A stretch of 26,288 bases of DNA. Source: an uncultured Prevotella sp. (lineage in GTDB: Bacteria; Bacteroidota; Bacteroidia; Bacteroidales; Bacteroidaceae). Below are positions 6,929 to 14,709 of the stretch, piece after piece. Numbering within the stretch: the stretch's first letter is position 1; the number at the start of each line of letters is the position of its first letter. The position numbers were made by a program, and so were the translations under genes. The notes below the pieces were generated by a model. It had not been told where the DNA came from. It worked only from the letters and a program-made list of their open reading frames with translations, and made no database searches. The stretch lies in assembly GCA_905202125.1 (NCBI GenBank), contig CAJKQX010000033.1, forward strand, positions 1 to 26,288. The letters are read 5' to 3'.

Positions 6929-7957
6929 TTATATGTTCAGCTTTTTCTGGATGGCCTTGCCTTGAGCCTGGATGTACTTTCCCTGCTTGGTCAGATCCTC
7001 ACGCATGACATTGATCTCGTTGAAAATGTCCGACATGACATTTTGTATCATGTTTGGCTTGCGGATATTCTTGTCTCCATAAGGATTGACTATCATTCTT
7101 ATGCCTTTCTCCTTGATTTCTATTTCGATGTCCTCCCCGGCCATCACCGGGTCGCCGTCAAAATGAATCACACCCGGTGCGCTACGCTTGATATTCAGCT
7201 TTTTGCTTTGGAAGGTTTTTATCTTGGTATTCTTGTCGAGCGTCTTGTTGAACATGTCCATGCTTATGTGTGGAGCCTCGAGAATGTCGAACGGTTCCAT
7301 GATAATCACGTCCATCAGTCCGTCGCTCATCGACGCCCGCGGCGCAATATAAGCATTGTTGCCATACTGCGAGGCGTTGGCGCACGAGATGAGGAATGCC
7401 TTGTACTCGTTGGTGCTGTCGCCATCGTGCACGATGTATGTCTCGGGCTTGTATTTGAGGCCTTCACGTAATATGTTTTCGGCATAAGAGATCGGTCCGC
7501 GTTTGCCGCTTTGGGCGAATTTCATGCTCACGAAGGCATCAAACCCCATTCCGCAGGTGCAGAAAAACGGGTGATTGTCGATGATGCCATAGTCGAGCGT
7601 GTGTACCTCATACATATTGATAAGTTCCAGAGCCTTTTTCGTGTTCATCGGCAATTGCAGATGTCGCGCCAGTCCGTTGCCCGACCCACACGGCACTATG
7701 CCCAGTGCCGTGTCCGAGTGAACCAATGAACGGGCCACCTCGTTCATCGTTCCGTCACCGCCCACGGCCACTACCGCGTCTTTGTGCTCATCCCTCGCCC
7801 TTGCCGCTATCTCGCAGGCATGTCCTGCATATTCGGTCTTCATAATCTCATAATCAAATTTCGCTTTGTCTATGACATTGTTTATGATTTCCGGAACAAG
7901 TGCTTTGTCGGACGTACCTGATTTTTGATTGACGACGAAAACAATCTTTTTTTTCAT
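6929..7957 (-). CDS. Lipid kinase of the diacylglycerol/sphingosine kinase family
   Basis: A protein of 342 residues from an ATG at 7957; an in-frame TTG at 7993 adds 12 residues with no family character, so I reject it. The DAGK catalytic domain shows the VVNQKSGT start (8-15), the nucleotide-binding VGGDGTMNEVA (65-75) and GIVPCGSGNGLARHL (86-100). The fold is shared by bacterial YegS/DgkB and by eukaryotic sphingosine and ceramide kinases. The last 45 residues form a charged, probably coiled-coil tail. The gene is divergent to serine palmitoyltransferase 266 bp away, so its lipid substrate may be a sphingoid base, dihydroceramide or diacylglycerol. The choice cannot be made from sequence. 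Confidence 0.9.
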   Translation of the reverse strand: MKKKIVFVVNQKSGTSDKALVPEIINNVIDKAKFDYEIMKTEYAGHACEIAARARDEHKDAVVAVGGDGTMNEVARSLVHSDTALGIVPCGSGNGLARHLQLPMNTKKALELINMYEVHTLDYGIIDNHPFFCTCGMGFDAFVSMKFAQSGKRGPISYAENILREGLKYKPETYIVHDGDSTNEYKAFLISCANASQYGNNAYIAPRASMSDGLMDVIIMEPFDILEAPHISMDMFNKTLDKNTKIKTFQSKKLNIKRSAPGVIHFDGDPVMAGEDIEIEIKEKGIRMIVNPYGDKNIRKPNMIQNVMSDIFNEINVMREDLTKQGKYIQAQGKAIQKKLNI

Positions 7958-8066
7958 ATTCCGATATTTTGGTTTATGAGAACTTGATACCAATATATTT
8001 TTGGCAACATCGATGTCTGAAACCCAAGATGTGCCTATGGCTTATCGCTATGAAAGCAATGTATTG

Positions 8067-8074
8067 CAAATGTA
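8067..8074 (-). promoter_or_regulatory. Possible -7 element of the lipid kinase gene
   Basis: The minus strand reads TACATTTG, matching TAnnTTTG. No TTTG is found at the expected -33 spacing. The leader to the ATG at 7957 would be about 100 nt. Confidence 0.35.
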
Positions 8075-8169
8075 CGAAAAAACAAGTATACGGTATGTTT
8101 TTATTTTCATAAAATTCATGAAAACAAATATTTCTTGTAGAATAAAGACATAATACCATCTTTTTTTTG

Positions 8170-8177
8170 TAACTTTG
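8170..8177 (+). promoter_or_regulatory. Probable -7 element of serine palmitoyltransferase
   Basis: TAACTTTG followed by GC is a strong Bacteroidota -7 element, 46 bp before the ATG at 8224. No TTTG lies at the usual -33 distance. A TTTTCAT/ATGAAAA inverted repeat (8104-8124) lies just upstream and could be an operator. Confidence 0.5.
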
Positions 8178-8223
8178 CGCCTTGAAAATAACAAATAGGG
8201 TTTTACACCCATTATAATTACAA

Positions 8224-9411
8224 ATGGGACAATTACAAGAAAGATACAGGAATTATCGTGAGCCTCAGAAAATTATGGAGGCAGGTATGTATCCTTATTT
8301 TCGTGAAATAACAAGCAAACAAGGTACGGAAGTGGAGATGGGCGGACATAAGGTCCTTATGTTCGGATCGAATGCTTACACCGGTCTCACGGGCGACCAG
8401 CGAGTGATTGATGCCGCAAAAGCAGCATTGGATAAGTATGGCTCGGGATGTGCCGGAAGCCGATTCCTCAACGGTACATTGGATTTGCATGTTCAATTGG
8501 AGAAAGAATTGTGCGAGTTCGTAGGCAAGGATGATGCACTGTGTTTCTCGACCGGTTTCTCTGTCAATGCCGGTGTGATAGCAATGGTTGTGGGTCGTGG
8601 TGACTACATTCTTTGCGATGATCGTGACCATGCCAGCATCGTGGACGGCCGCCGTCTGTCGTTTGCCAAACAGCTTCACTACAAACATAATGACATGGAG
8701 GATTTGGAAAACATCCTGAAGACCCTCCCGCAGGAAGCTGTGAAACTGATTGTGGTGGATGGCGTCTTCTCGATGGAAGGCGATTTGGCCAATCTCCCCG
8801 AAATCGTTAAACTGAAGCACAAGTACAATTGCTCGATTATGGTGGATGAGGCACACGGTATCGGTGTGTTCGGTCGTCAGGGTCGTGGCGTGTGCGATTA
8901 TTTCGGACTTACCGATGAGGTGGATCTTATCATGGGAACATTCTCCAAGTCGCTTGCAAGTATCGGCGGTTTCATAGCCGGTGATGCTGACACGATAAAC
9001 TATCTTCGCCACACCTGCCGCACTTATATCTTCAGTGCATCTGATACCCCGGCCGCCACAGCTGCGGCAAGGGAGGCATTGCATATCATCCAGCAGGAGC
9101 CCGAGCGCATTGAGAAATTGTGGGCTGTCACAAAGTATGCTTTGCGTCGTTTCCGTGAGGAAGGATTCGAGATTGGCGACAGCCAGAGCCCGATTATTCC
9201 CCTTTACGTGAGAGATGTCACCAAGACATTCCTCGTGACCAAGTTGGCTTATGACAACGGAGTGTTCATAAACTCGGTCATTCCGCCAGCCTGTGCTCCT
9301 CAGGACACATTGGTGCGTTTTGCGCTCATGGCCACCCATACAGAGGAACAGGTGGAGCGTGGTGTGCAGATATTGAAAAAGATATTCAAGGAACAAGGTA
9401 TTATAAAATAA
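8224..9411 (+). CDS. spt: Serine palmitoyltransferase (sphingolipid synthesis)
   Basis: A PLP enzyme of 395 residues in the alpha-oxoamine synthase family. It condenses serine with a fatty acyl-CoA to 3-ketosphinganine, the first step of Bacteroidota sphingolipid synthesis. Visible features are GSNAYTGLTGD (48-58), GSGCAGSRFLNG (73-84), His136 in DDRDHASIVDG for PLP stacking, VDEAHGIGVFG (207-217), and the PLP-binding Lys242 in GTFSKSLASIGG. The remembered Bacteroides SPT is closely similar along its length, which favours SPT over its paralogue 2-amino-3-ketobutyrate CoA ligase (Kbl). The length is normal and no membrane anchor is present, as usual for bacterial SPT. It is divergent to a lipid kinase and followed by tRNA-Pro on its own promoter. 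Confidence 0.9.
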   Translation: MGQLQERYRNYREPQKIMEAGMYPYFREITSKQGTEVEMGGHKVLMFGSNAYTGLTGDQRVIDAAKAALDKYGSGCAGSRFLNGTLDLHVQLEKELCEFVGKDDALCFSTGFSVNAGVIAMVVGRGDYILCDDRDHASIVDGRRLSFAKQLHYKHNDMEDLENILKTLPQEAVKLIVVDGVFSMEGDLANLPEIVKLKHKYNCSIMVDEAHGIGVFGRQGRGVCDYFGLTDEVDLIMGTFSKSLASIGGFIAGDADTINYLRHTCRTYIFSASDTPAATAAAREALHIIQQEPERIEKLWAVTKYALRRFREEGFEIGDSQSPIIPLYVRDVTKTFLVTKLAYDNGVFINSVIPPACAPQDTLVRFALMATHTEEQVERGVQILKKIFKEQGIIK

Positions 9412-9423
9412 TATCAACGCAAA

Positions 9424-9455
9424 TTTGCAAGGTTCGAAAAAAACGATTAATTTTG
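9424..9455 (+). promoter_or_regulatory. Promoter of tRNA-Pro
   Basis: TTTG (9424-9427), 20 bp, then TAATTTTG (9448-9455) fits the Bacteroidota consensus. It lies directly between the SPT stop and the tRNA. Confidence 0.75.
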
Positions 9456-9481
9456 CATCGCAAAAGTGAAACTTGCATTTT

Positions 9482-9555
9482 CGGGGTGTAGCGCAGCCCG
9501 GTAGCGCTTCTGGTTTGGGACCAGGCGGTCGCAGGTTCGAATCCTGTCGCCCCGA
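9482..9555 (+). tRNA. tRNA-Pro (anticodon TGG)
   Basis: The 74-nt cloverleaf has acceptor arms CGGGGTG (9482-9488) and CGCCCCG (9548-9554) with one G-U pair and discriminator A at 9555. The anticodon loop TTTGGGA (9514-9520) gives TGG. The T-loop reads TTCGAAT. CCA is not encoded. Confidence 0.97.
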
Positions 9556-9558
9556 CGC

Positions 9559-9595
9559 AACAAGCGGATTCTATATTGAGTCCGCTTGTTTTTTT
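9559..9595 (+). terminator. Rho-independent terminator after tRNA-Pro
   Basis: AACAAGCGGA (9559-9568) and TCCGCTTGTT (9581-9590) form a perfect 10-bp stem with a 12-nt loop, followed by a T-run to 9595. Confidence 0.9.
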
Positions 9596-9725
9596 ATCAT
9601 TTCGGCGAACATTTCGATTGTGCTGATTGTGGATGTTTGGACTGTCGAATGTCAATAATGAATCACTCATTAATGACTTATCTCACAATTATTATATAAA
9701 TGGCGCCCGTCTGAAATCTTTTGTG

Positions 9726-9733
9726 TAACTTTG
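9726..9733 (+). promoter_or_regulatory. Probable -7 element of the lon operon
   Basis: TAACTTTG followed by CA matches the Bacteroidota -7 element. The -33 TTTG is not recognisable at the expected distance. The leader to the lon ATG would be about 90 nt. No heat-shock element such as CIRCE is seen. Confidence 0.5.
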
Positions 9734-9827
9734 CAGCCAAATTGCCTTGTTGTATCGTTTTTTGAATACGATAAAGACAATCGGCATGATATTTGCGATG
9801 TTTTCTCGATAATAATATACAAAATAT

Positions 9828-12317
9828 ATGAACAAGAAGCCCAGTACGTCAATTCAAATGATAGCCGACTATGAAGGAGATATCACAAACCTCTTCAATA
9901 TCGAAGTGGAAGAGGAGTTGCCCATCCTTGCCACGCGCAATATGGTGCTCTTTCCAGGTGTGATCTCGCCCATACTTGTCGGCCGCGAGGTCAGTTTGAA
10001 TCTGATGAATTACTTGAAGAATCATCAAGAAACAGTCTTTGCTGTATTTTGTCAGAAAAATGCGGATAAGGAAAATCCTCAGAAGAAAGATTTGTATGAA
10101 TATGGAGTTTATGCAAAATTGGTCAGACTGCTCGAGATGCCCGGCAATGGTCGTAATGTGACAGCCATCGTGCAAGGATTGGGAAGATGCCGTTTGATCG
10201 ACCTCAATGTGCAGAAACCATTCCTCACAGGACGTGCCGTGGCAGACAACGAGGTGATGCCCGAGGCCGGCGACAAGGAGTTCAAGACGGCGATGGACGA
10301 CCTTCGCTCGACCACCATCGAATATATACGTCAGAACGAAGACATTCCCGACGAGTCGCAATTCGCTCTCAACAACATACAGAACGATGTGGTGGCCGTC
10401 GATTTCATAGGCACCAATCTGCCGCTTGCCATATCCGACAAGATGAACATGCTCAAGGCTGAATCCATCAAGGAACGTGTGCTGCGGACACTCCGTATAT
10501 TGAACAAGGAAATCCAGTTGCTCGAGCTGAAACAGAATATCCGGACCAAGACACGCGAGGATATCGACGAGCAGCAACGCGAATATTTCCTGCAACAGCA
10601 GATCAAGAATATAAAGGAAGAATTGGGCAATGGTGACGGTTCACCCGAGCATCGCGAGCTGGAGGAAGAGGCCCGCAAGAAGAAATGGTCGGAGGATGTG
10701 GCTAAGGTATTCTATAAGGAGTTGGACAAACTGGATATACTCAATCCGCAAGGACCCGAATACAGTGTGCAACTCAATTATCTCCAGACACTCATCAATC
10801 TGCCGTGGGGCGAATACACGAAAGACAACCTGGACCTCAAACGTGCACAGAAAGTGCTCAATCGTGACCACTATGGCATGGAGAAGGTGAAGGAGCGCAT
10901 ACTCGAATATATGGCCGTCTTGAAGTTGCGCGGCGACCTCAAGTCGCCCATCATCTGCCTTTACGGCCCTCCGGGAGTGGGCAAGACAAGTCTCGGCAAA
11001 AGCATTGCGGCGGCCATGAAACGCAAATACGTGCGCATGTCGCTCGGTGGTCTGCACGATGAGTCGGAAATACGCGGACACCGTCGTACCTACATCGGCG
11101 CCATGCCCGGACGTATCATCAAGTGCATACAGAAGGCAGGTTCGTCCAATCCCGTGTTCATCCTCGACGAGATAGACAAGGTAACGCAGAATACAGTCAA
11201 TGGCGACCCGTCGTCGGCATTGCTCGAGGTGCTCGATCCCGAGCAGAACAACGCGTTCCACGACAACTATCTTGATGTGGACTACGACCTCTCTAAGGTG
11301 CTTTTCATTGCCACGGCCAACGACCTCAACACCATCCCGCGTCCCTTGCTCGACCGCATGGAAATCATTGAGGTGAGCGGATACATCACCGAGGAGAAAA
11401 TAGAAATTGCCAAGCGCCACCTCATCCCCAAAGAGACCGAAAACACCGGACTCGATGTGGACACCGAGCATAAACCGCAGTTTAATAAGGCTGCAATAGA
11501 GAAGGTTATCGAGCAATACACTCGTGAGAGTGGCGTCAGACAATTGGAGAAACAATTGAACAAGTCGCTTCGCAAACTGGCGCTCATCAAGGCGCGTGAC
11601 GGCGAACTGCCATACGAGAAGATCACTCCCGCACAAATAGAGGATCTGCTCGGCAAACCGCCCTTCTATCGTGACATATATCAGGGCAACGACTATGCCG
11701 GAGTGGTCACGGGTCTGGCCTGGACCAGCGTCGGTGGCGAGATACTCTTCATCGAGACATCGCTCAGCAAGGGCAAAGCCGGCAAGCTCACACTCACAGG
11801 TAATCTGGGAGATGTGATGAAAGAGTCGGCCGCAATCGCTCTCGAATACGTCAAGGCCCATGCCGATAAGCTCGGCGTGGACTATCGTCTGTTCGAGCAA
11901 TGGAATATACACATCCATGTGCCCGAAGGCGCTACACCGAAGGACGGACCCTCGGCCGGTATCACCATCGCCACATCGATAGCCTCCGCCCTCACACAGC
12001 GCAAGGTGCGCAAGAACACAGCAATGACGGGCGAGATCACTCTGCGTGGCAAAGTGCTTCCCGTGGGAGGCATCAAGGAGAAAATCCTCGCCGCCAAACG
12101 TGCCGGAATCACAGATATAATAATGTGTCGCGACAACAAGAAGGACATAGATGAGATACCCGGGATTTATTTGAAAGGGGTTGAGTTCCACTATGTCGAG
12201 AATGTGCAGGACGTCTGGGATTTCGCCTTGACCGACGAGATAGTAAACAATCCGGTCGACCTCACTGTCATGGAGGGAAATACAGAACACGACGGCAAAG
12301 CGTCGGCAACCAATTAA
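9828..12317 (+). CDS. lon: ATP-dependent Lon protease
   Basis: A cytoplasmic AAA+ serine protease of 829 residues, the normal length, which degrades misfolded and regulatory proteins. The LonN substrate domain begins at LPILATRNMVLFPG (31-44). A coiled region (about 225-290) leads to Walker A GPPGVGKTS (380-388) and Walker B VFILDEID (443-450). The protease domain contains the catalytic Ser709 in KDGPSAG and, 43 residues later, Lys752 in GGIKEK, matching the Escherichia coli S679/K722 spacing. It is the first gene of a four-gene run, with tgt starting 10 bp after its stop. Confidence 0.98.
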   Translation: MNKKPSTSIQMIADYEGDITNLFNIEVEEELPILATRNMVLFPGVISPILVGREVSLNLMNYLKNHQETVFAVFCQKNADKENPQKKDLYEYGVYAKLVRLLEMPGNGRNVTAIVQGLGRCRLIDLNVQKPFLTGRAVADNEVMPEAGDKEFKTAMDDLRSTTIEYIRQNEDIPDESQFALNNIQNDVVAVDFIGTNLPLAISDKMNMLKAESIKERVLRTLRILNKEIQLLELKQNIRTKTREDIDEQQREYFLQQQIKNIKEELGNGDGSPEHRELEEEARKKKWSEDVAKVFYKELDKLDILNPQGPEYSVQLNYLQTLINLPWGEYTKDNLDLKRAQKVLNRDHYGMEKVKERILEYMAVLKLRGDLKSPIICLYGPPGVGKTSLGKSIAAAMKRKYVRMSLGGLHDESEIRGHRRTYIGAMPGRIIKCIQKAGSSNPVFILDEIDKVTQNTVNGDPSSALLEVLDPEQNNAFHDNYLDVDYDLSKVLFIATANDLNTIPRPLLDRMEIIEVSGYITEEKIEIAKRHLIPKETENTGLDVDTEHKPQFNKAAIEKVIEQYTRESGVRQLEKQLNKSLRKLALIKARDGELPYEKITPAQIEDLLGKPPFYRDIYQGNDYAGVVTGLAWTSVGGEILFIETSLSKGKAGKLTLTGNLGDVMKESAAIALEYVKAHADKLGVDYRLFEQWNIHIHVPEGATPKDGPSAGITIATSIASALTQRKVRKNTAMTGEITLRGKVLPVGGIKEKILAAKRAGITDIIMCRDNKKDIDEIPGIYLKGVEFHYVENVQDVWDFALTDEIVNNPVDLTVMEGNTEHDGKASATN

Positions 12318-12327
12318 AGAGAAACGT

Positions 12328-13455
12328 ATGACATTCCAATTGCAATGCACCGACCCTGCATCCGATGCACGTACCGGATTGATAACGACCGCTCACGGCA
12401 CCATCAAGACACCTGTCTTCATGCCTGTGGGCACATGCGGATCGGTCAAAGGTGTGCATTTCTCGGAGTTGCGCGAGCAGGTGAAGGCTCAGATCATCCT
12501 GGGCAACACATATCATCTGTACCTGCGCCCAGGCCTCAATGTGCTCAAGGCCGCCGGCGGACTGCATAAGTTTAACACATGGGACCGACCCATACTCACC
12601 GATTCGGGCGGTTTTCAGGTGTTTTCGCTCACCGGTATCCGCAAGCTCAAGGAAGAAGGCTGCGAATTTCGCTCGCATATCGACGGTTCGAAACATATCT
12701 TCACCCCCGAGAATGTGATGGATACTGAGCGCGCCATAGGCGCCGACATCATTATGGCATTTGACGAATGTCCTCCCGGAGACAGTGATTATCAGTATGC
12801 CAAAAAGAGTCTGGGACTGACACAGCGATGGCTCGACCGGTGCATAAAACGCTTCAACGAGACCGAACCGCTCTATGGATACAGCCAGAGCCTGTTCCCC
12901 ATCGTTCAGGGATGCACATACAAAGACCTACGACGCGAAGCCGCCAAATACATAGCCGACAAAGGAGCCGATGGCAATGCTATCGGAGGATTGGCTGTGG
13001 GAGAACCCACCGAGGTGATGTATGAGATGATTGAGGTGGTCAACGAGATTCTTCCCAAAGACAAGCCTCGTTATCTCATGGGAGTGGGCACACCCCAAAA
13101 CATACTTGAGGCGATTGAGCGCGGAGTGGATATGTTTGATTGTGTCATGCCGACTCGCAACGGGCGCAACGCCATGCTTTTCACCTACAACGGTACGATG
13201 AATATGCGCAACAAGAAATGGGAAAACGATTTCTCGCCCATTGACCCCGACGGGTGCGACATCGACCGTCTGCACAGCAAGGCTTATCTGCACCATCTCT
13301 TCAAGGCACAGGAACTGTTGGCCATGCAGATAGCAAGTATACATAACTTGGCTTTCTATCTCCGACTGACCGCCGATGCGCGTGAACATATCGAGAAGGG
13401 TGATTTCGTGGCATGGAAGGCAAGTGTCATCGAACGACTCGGACAAAGAGTATAG
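12328..13455 (+). CDS. tgt: tRNA-guanine transglycosylase (Tgt), zinc site degenerate
   Basis: A cytoplasmic enzyme of 375 residues that exchanges guanine 34 of GUN-anticodon tRNAs for a queuosine precursor. Conserved elements are GNTYHLYLRPG (59-69), Asp92 in TDSGGFQVFSL, GGLAVGE (220-226), and the nucleophile Asp271 in FDCVMPTRNGRN. Typical bacterial Tgt then has CxCxxC plus His binding zinc. Here that stretch reads DPDGCDIDRLHSKAYLHHL (306-324) and keeps only one Cys (310), while His339 in SIHN remains. The rest of the core is intact, so the protein is probably active, and the loss may be typical of the phylum. It is co-transcribed with lon and lptG; the tRNA-Asp (GTC) in this window would be a substrate. 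Confidence 0.95.
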   Translation: MTFQLQCTDPASDARTGLITTAHGTIKTPVFMPVGTCGSVKGVHFSELREQVKAQIILGNTYHLYLRPGLNVLKAAGGLHKFNTWDRPILTDSGGFQVFSLTGIRKLKEEGCEFRSHIDGSKHIFTPENVMDTERAIGADIIMAFDECPPGDSDYQYAKKSLGLTQRWLDRCIKRFNETEPLYGYSQSLFPIVQGCTYKDLRREAAKYIADKGADGNAIGGLAVGEPTEVMYEMIEVVNEILPKDKPRYLMGVGTPQNILEAIERGVDMFDCVMPTRNGRNAMLFTYNGTMNMRNKKWENDFSPIDPDGCDIDRLHSKAYLHHLFKAQELLAMQIASIHNLAFYLRLTADAREHIEKGDFVAWKASVIERLGQRV

Positions 13456-13463
13456 CTCACACA

Positions 13464-14702
13464 ATGATGAAGAAACAGACAGGAGAAACCAAGAATACCC
13501 TAAAACAGACGTTGGGCAGGGTTTGGCAAAAGACCAAACCTGAGCGTCTTGTTGCATTGATGTCACGACTCAGAGACAGTAAGGCATCGCGAGCCGTGCC
13601 CAATCCCGGTCAGTATGTGAAGTTGCTGGATTGGTATATTATCAAGAAATTCATCGGCACATACATTTATTCCATTATTCTTATCATCTCGATTTCGATA
13701 GTTTTCGATGTTAATGAGAATTTGGCCAAGTTTGCACAATATCATGCACCGTTGAAGGCAATTGTCTTCGATTATTATGCCAATTTCGTGCCCTATTTCG
13801 CCAATCTTTTCAGTCCGTTGTTCGTATTTATCGCCGTAATCTTTTTCACCACCAAACTTGCGGGTAACTCCGAGATCATATCGATGCTCGCGGCCGGCAT
13901 CTCGTTCAGACGACTGATGCGACCCTATATGATATCCTGTGTGCTGATATCGACCTTGTCTTTCTATCTCAGTGCTTATGTCATCCCGCATGGCACGGTG
14001 GTGAGACAGAATTTCGAGACAATGTACAAGAATAAGAAGAAAAACACGTCGGCCGACAACGTCATGTTGCAGGTCGGCAACGGTGTCATAGCTTATATCC
14101 AGCATTACGACAACCGTAGCAAAAAGGGTTACGGATTCTCGCTTGACAAGTTTGAGAACAAGAAACTCATCAGTCACATGACGGCCACGGACATACAGTA
14201 TGACACCATCTCCGACTCCAAGTTCCACTGGACAGTCTCCAACTGGAAGATAAGAGAGCTGCGCGGACTGCGTGAACACATCACCCACGGCGCTAAAAGA
14301 GATACCATCATACAGATGGAACCCACCGACCTCGTATATTCTAAGGGACAACAGGAGACCTTCACGAGCCCAGAACTCAAGGAGTATATCTCCAAACAGA
14401 TCGACCGAGGCAGCAGCAATGTGGTGCAATACCAAGTGGAGTATCACAAACGTATCGCCTCTTCCTTCGCCTCATTCATCCTAACGACCATCGGCGTCTC
14501 GCTCTCTTCGCGCAAGCGTAAGGGCGGTATGGGACTGTATTTGGGCATCGGTCTGGCCTTGAGCTTCGGATATATTATGTTGCAGACCGTCTCTTCCACG
14601 TTCGCCATCAATGCCAACACTCCGCCCATGTTGGCCGCGTGGATACCTAATTTTATATTTGCCATAGTGGCATATTTCTGCTACAAGAAGGCACCAAACT
14701 AA
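13464..14702 (+). CDS. LptF/LptG-family (YjgP/YjgQ) lipopolysaccharide export permease
   Basis: A protein of 412 residues from the ATG at 13464; a start at 13413 would overlap tgt and adds residues without family character. The permease core begins at LLDWYIIKKFIGTYIYSIIL (about 54-73). It shows three N-terminal membrane spans, a periplasmic beta-rich domain (about 150-330), and three C-terminal spans, including SLSSRKRKGGMGLYLGIGLA. The family transfers LPS from the inner membrane into the Lpt bridge together with LptB. About 50 basic, polar residues precede the core, which is longer than usual. Only one permease is here, so its partner must be elsewhere. It lies 8 bp after tgt and 7 bp before the helicase gene. 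Confidence 0.9.
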   Translation: MMKKQTGETKNTLKQTLGRVWQKTKPERLVALMSRLRDSKASRAVPNPGQYVKLLDWYIIKKFIGTYIYSIILIISISIVFDVNENLAKFAQYHAPLKAIVFDYYANFVPYFANLFSPLFVFIAVIFFTTKLAGNSEIISMLAAGISFRRLMRPYMISCVLISTLSFYLSAYVIPHGTVVRQNFETMYKNKKKNTSADNVMLQVGNGVIAYIQHYDNRSKKGYGFSLDKFENKKLISHMTATDIQYDTISDSKFHWTVSNWKIRELRGLREHITHGAKRDTIIQMEPTDLVYSKGQQETFTSPELKEYISKQIDRGSSNVVQYQVEYHKRIASSFASFILTTIGVSLSSRKRKGGMGLYLGIGLALSFGYIMLQTVSSTFAINANTPPMLAAWIPNFIFAIVAYFCYKKAPN

Positions 14703-14709
14703 AAGAAAT

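Noticed and set aside
8233..9417. 394-residue open frame antisense to serine palmitoyltransferase
   Set aside because: It mirrors the SPT gene almost exactly, is His/Cys-rich and has no domain.
5987..9555. tRNA genes as integration sites
   Set aside because: No integrase, direct repeat of a tRNA 3' end or foreign gene block lies beside either tRNA.
10641..12350. 569-residue open frame antisense to lon
   Set aside because: It lies entirely opposite a well-supported lon/tgt coding region, has no recognisable domain, and reflects codon bias on the other strand.
13413..13463. Upstream start for the LptF/G-family permease
   Set aside because: It would overlap tgt by 43 bp and adds 17 residues without family character; the ATG at 13464 follows the tgt stop.
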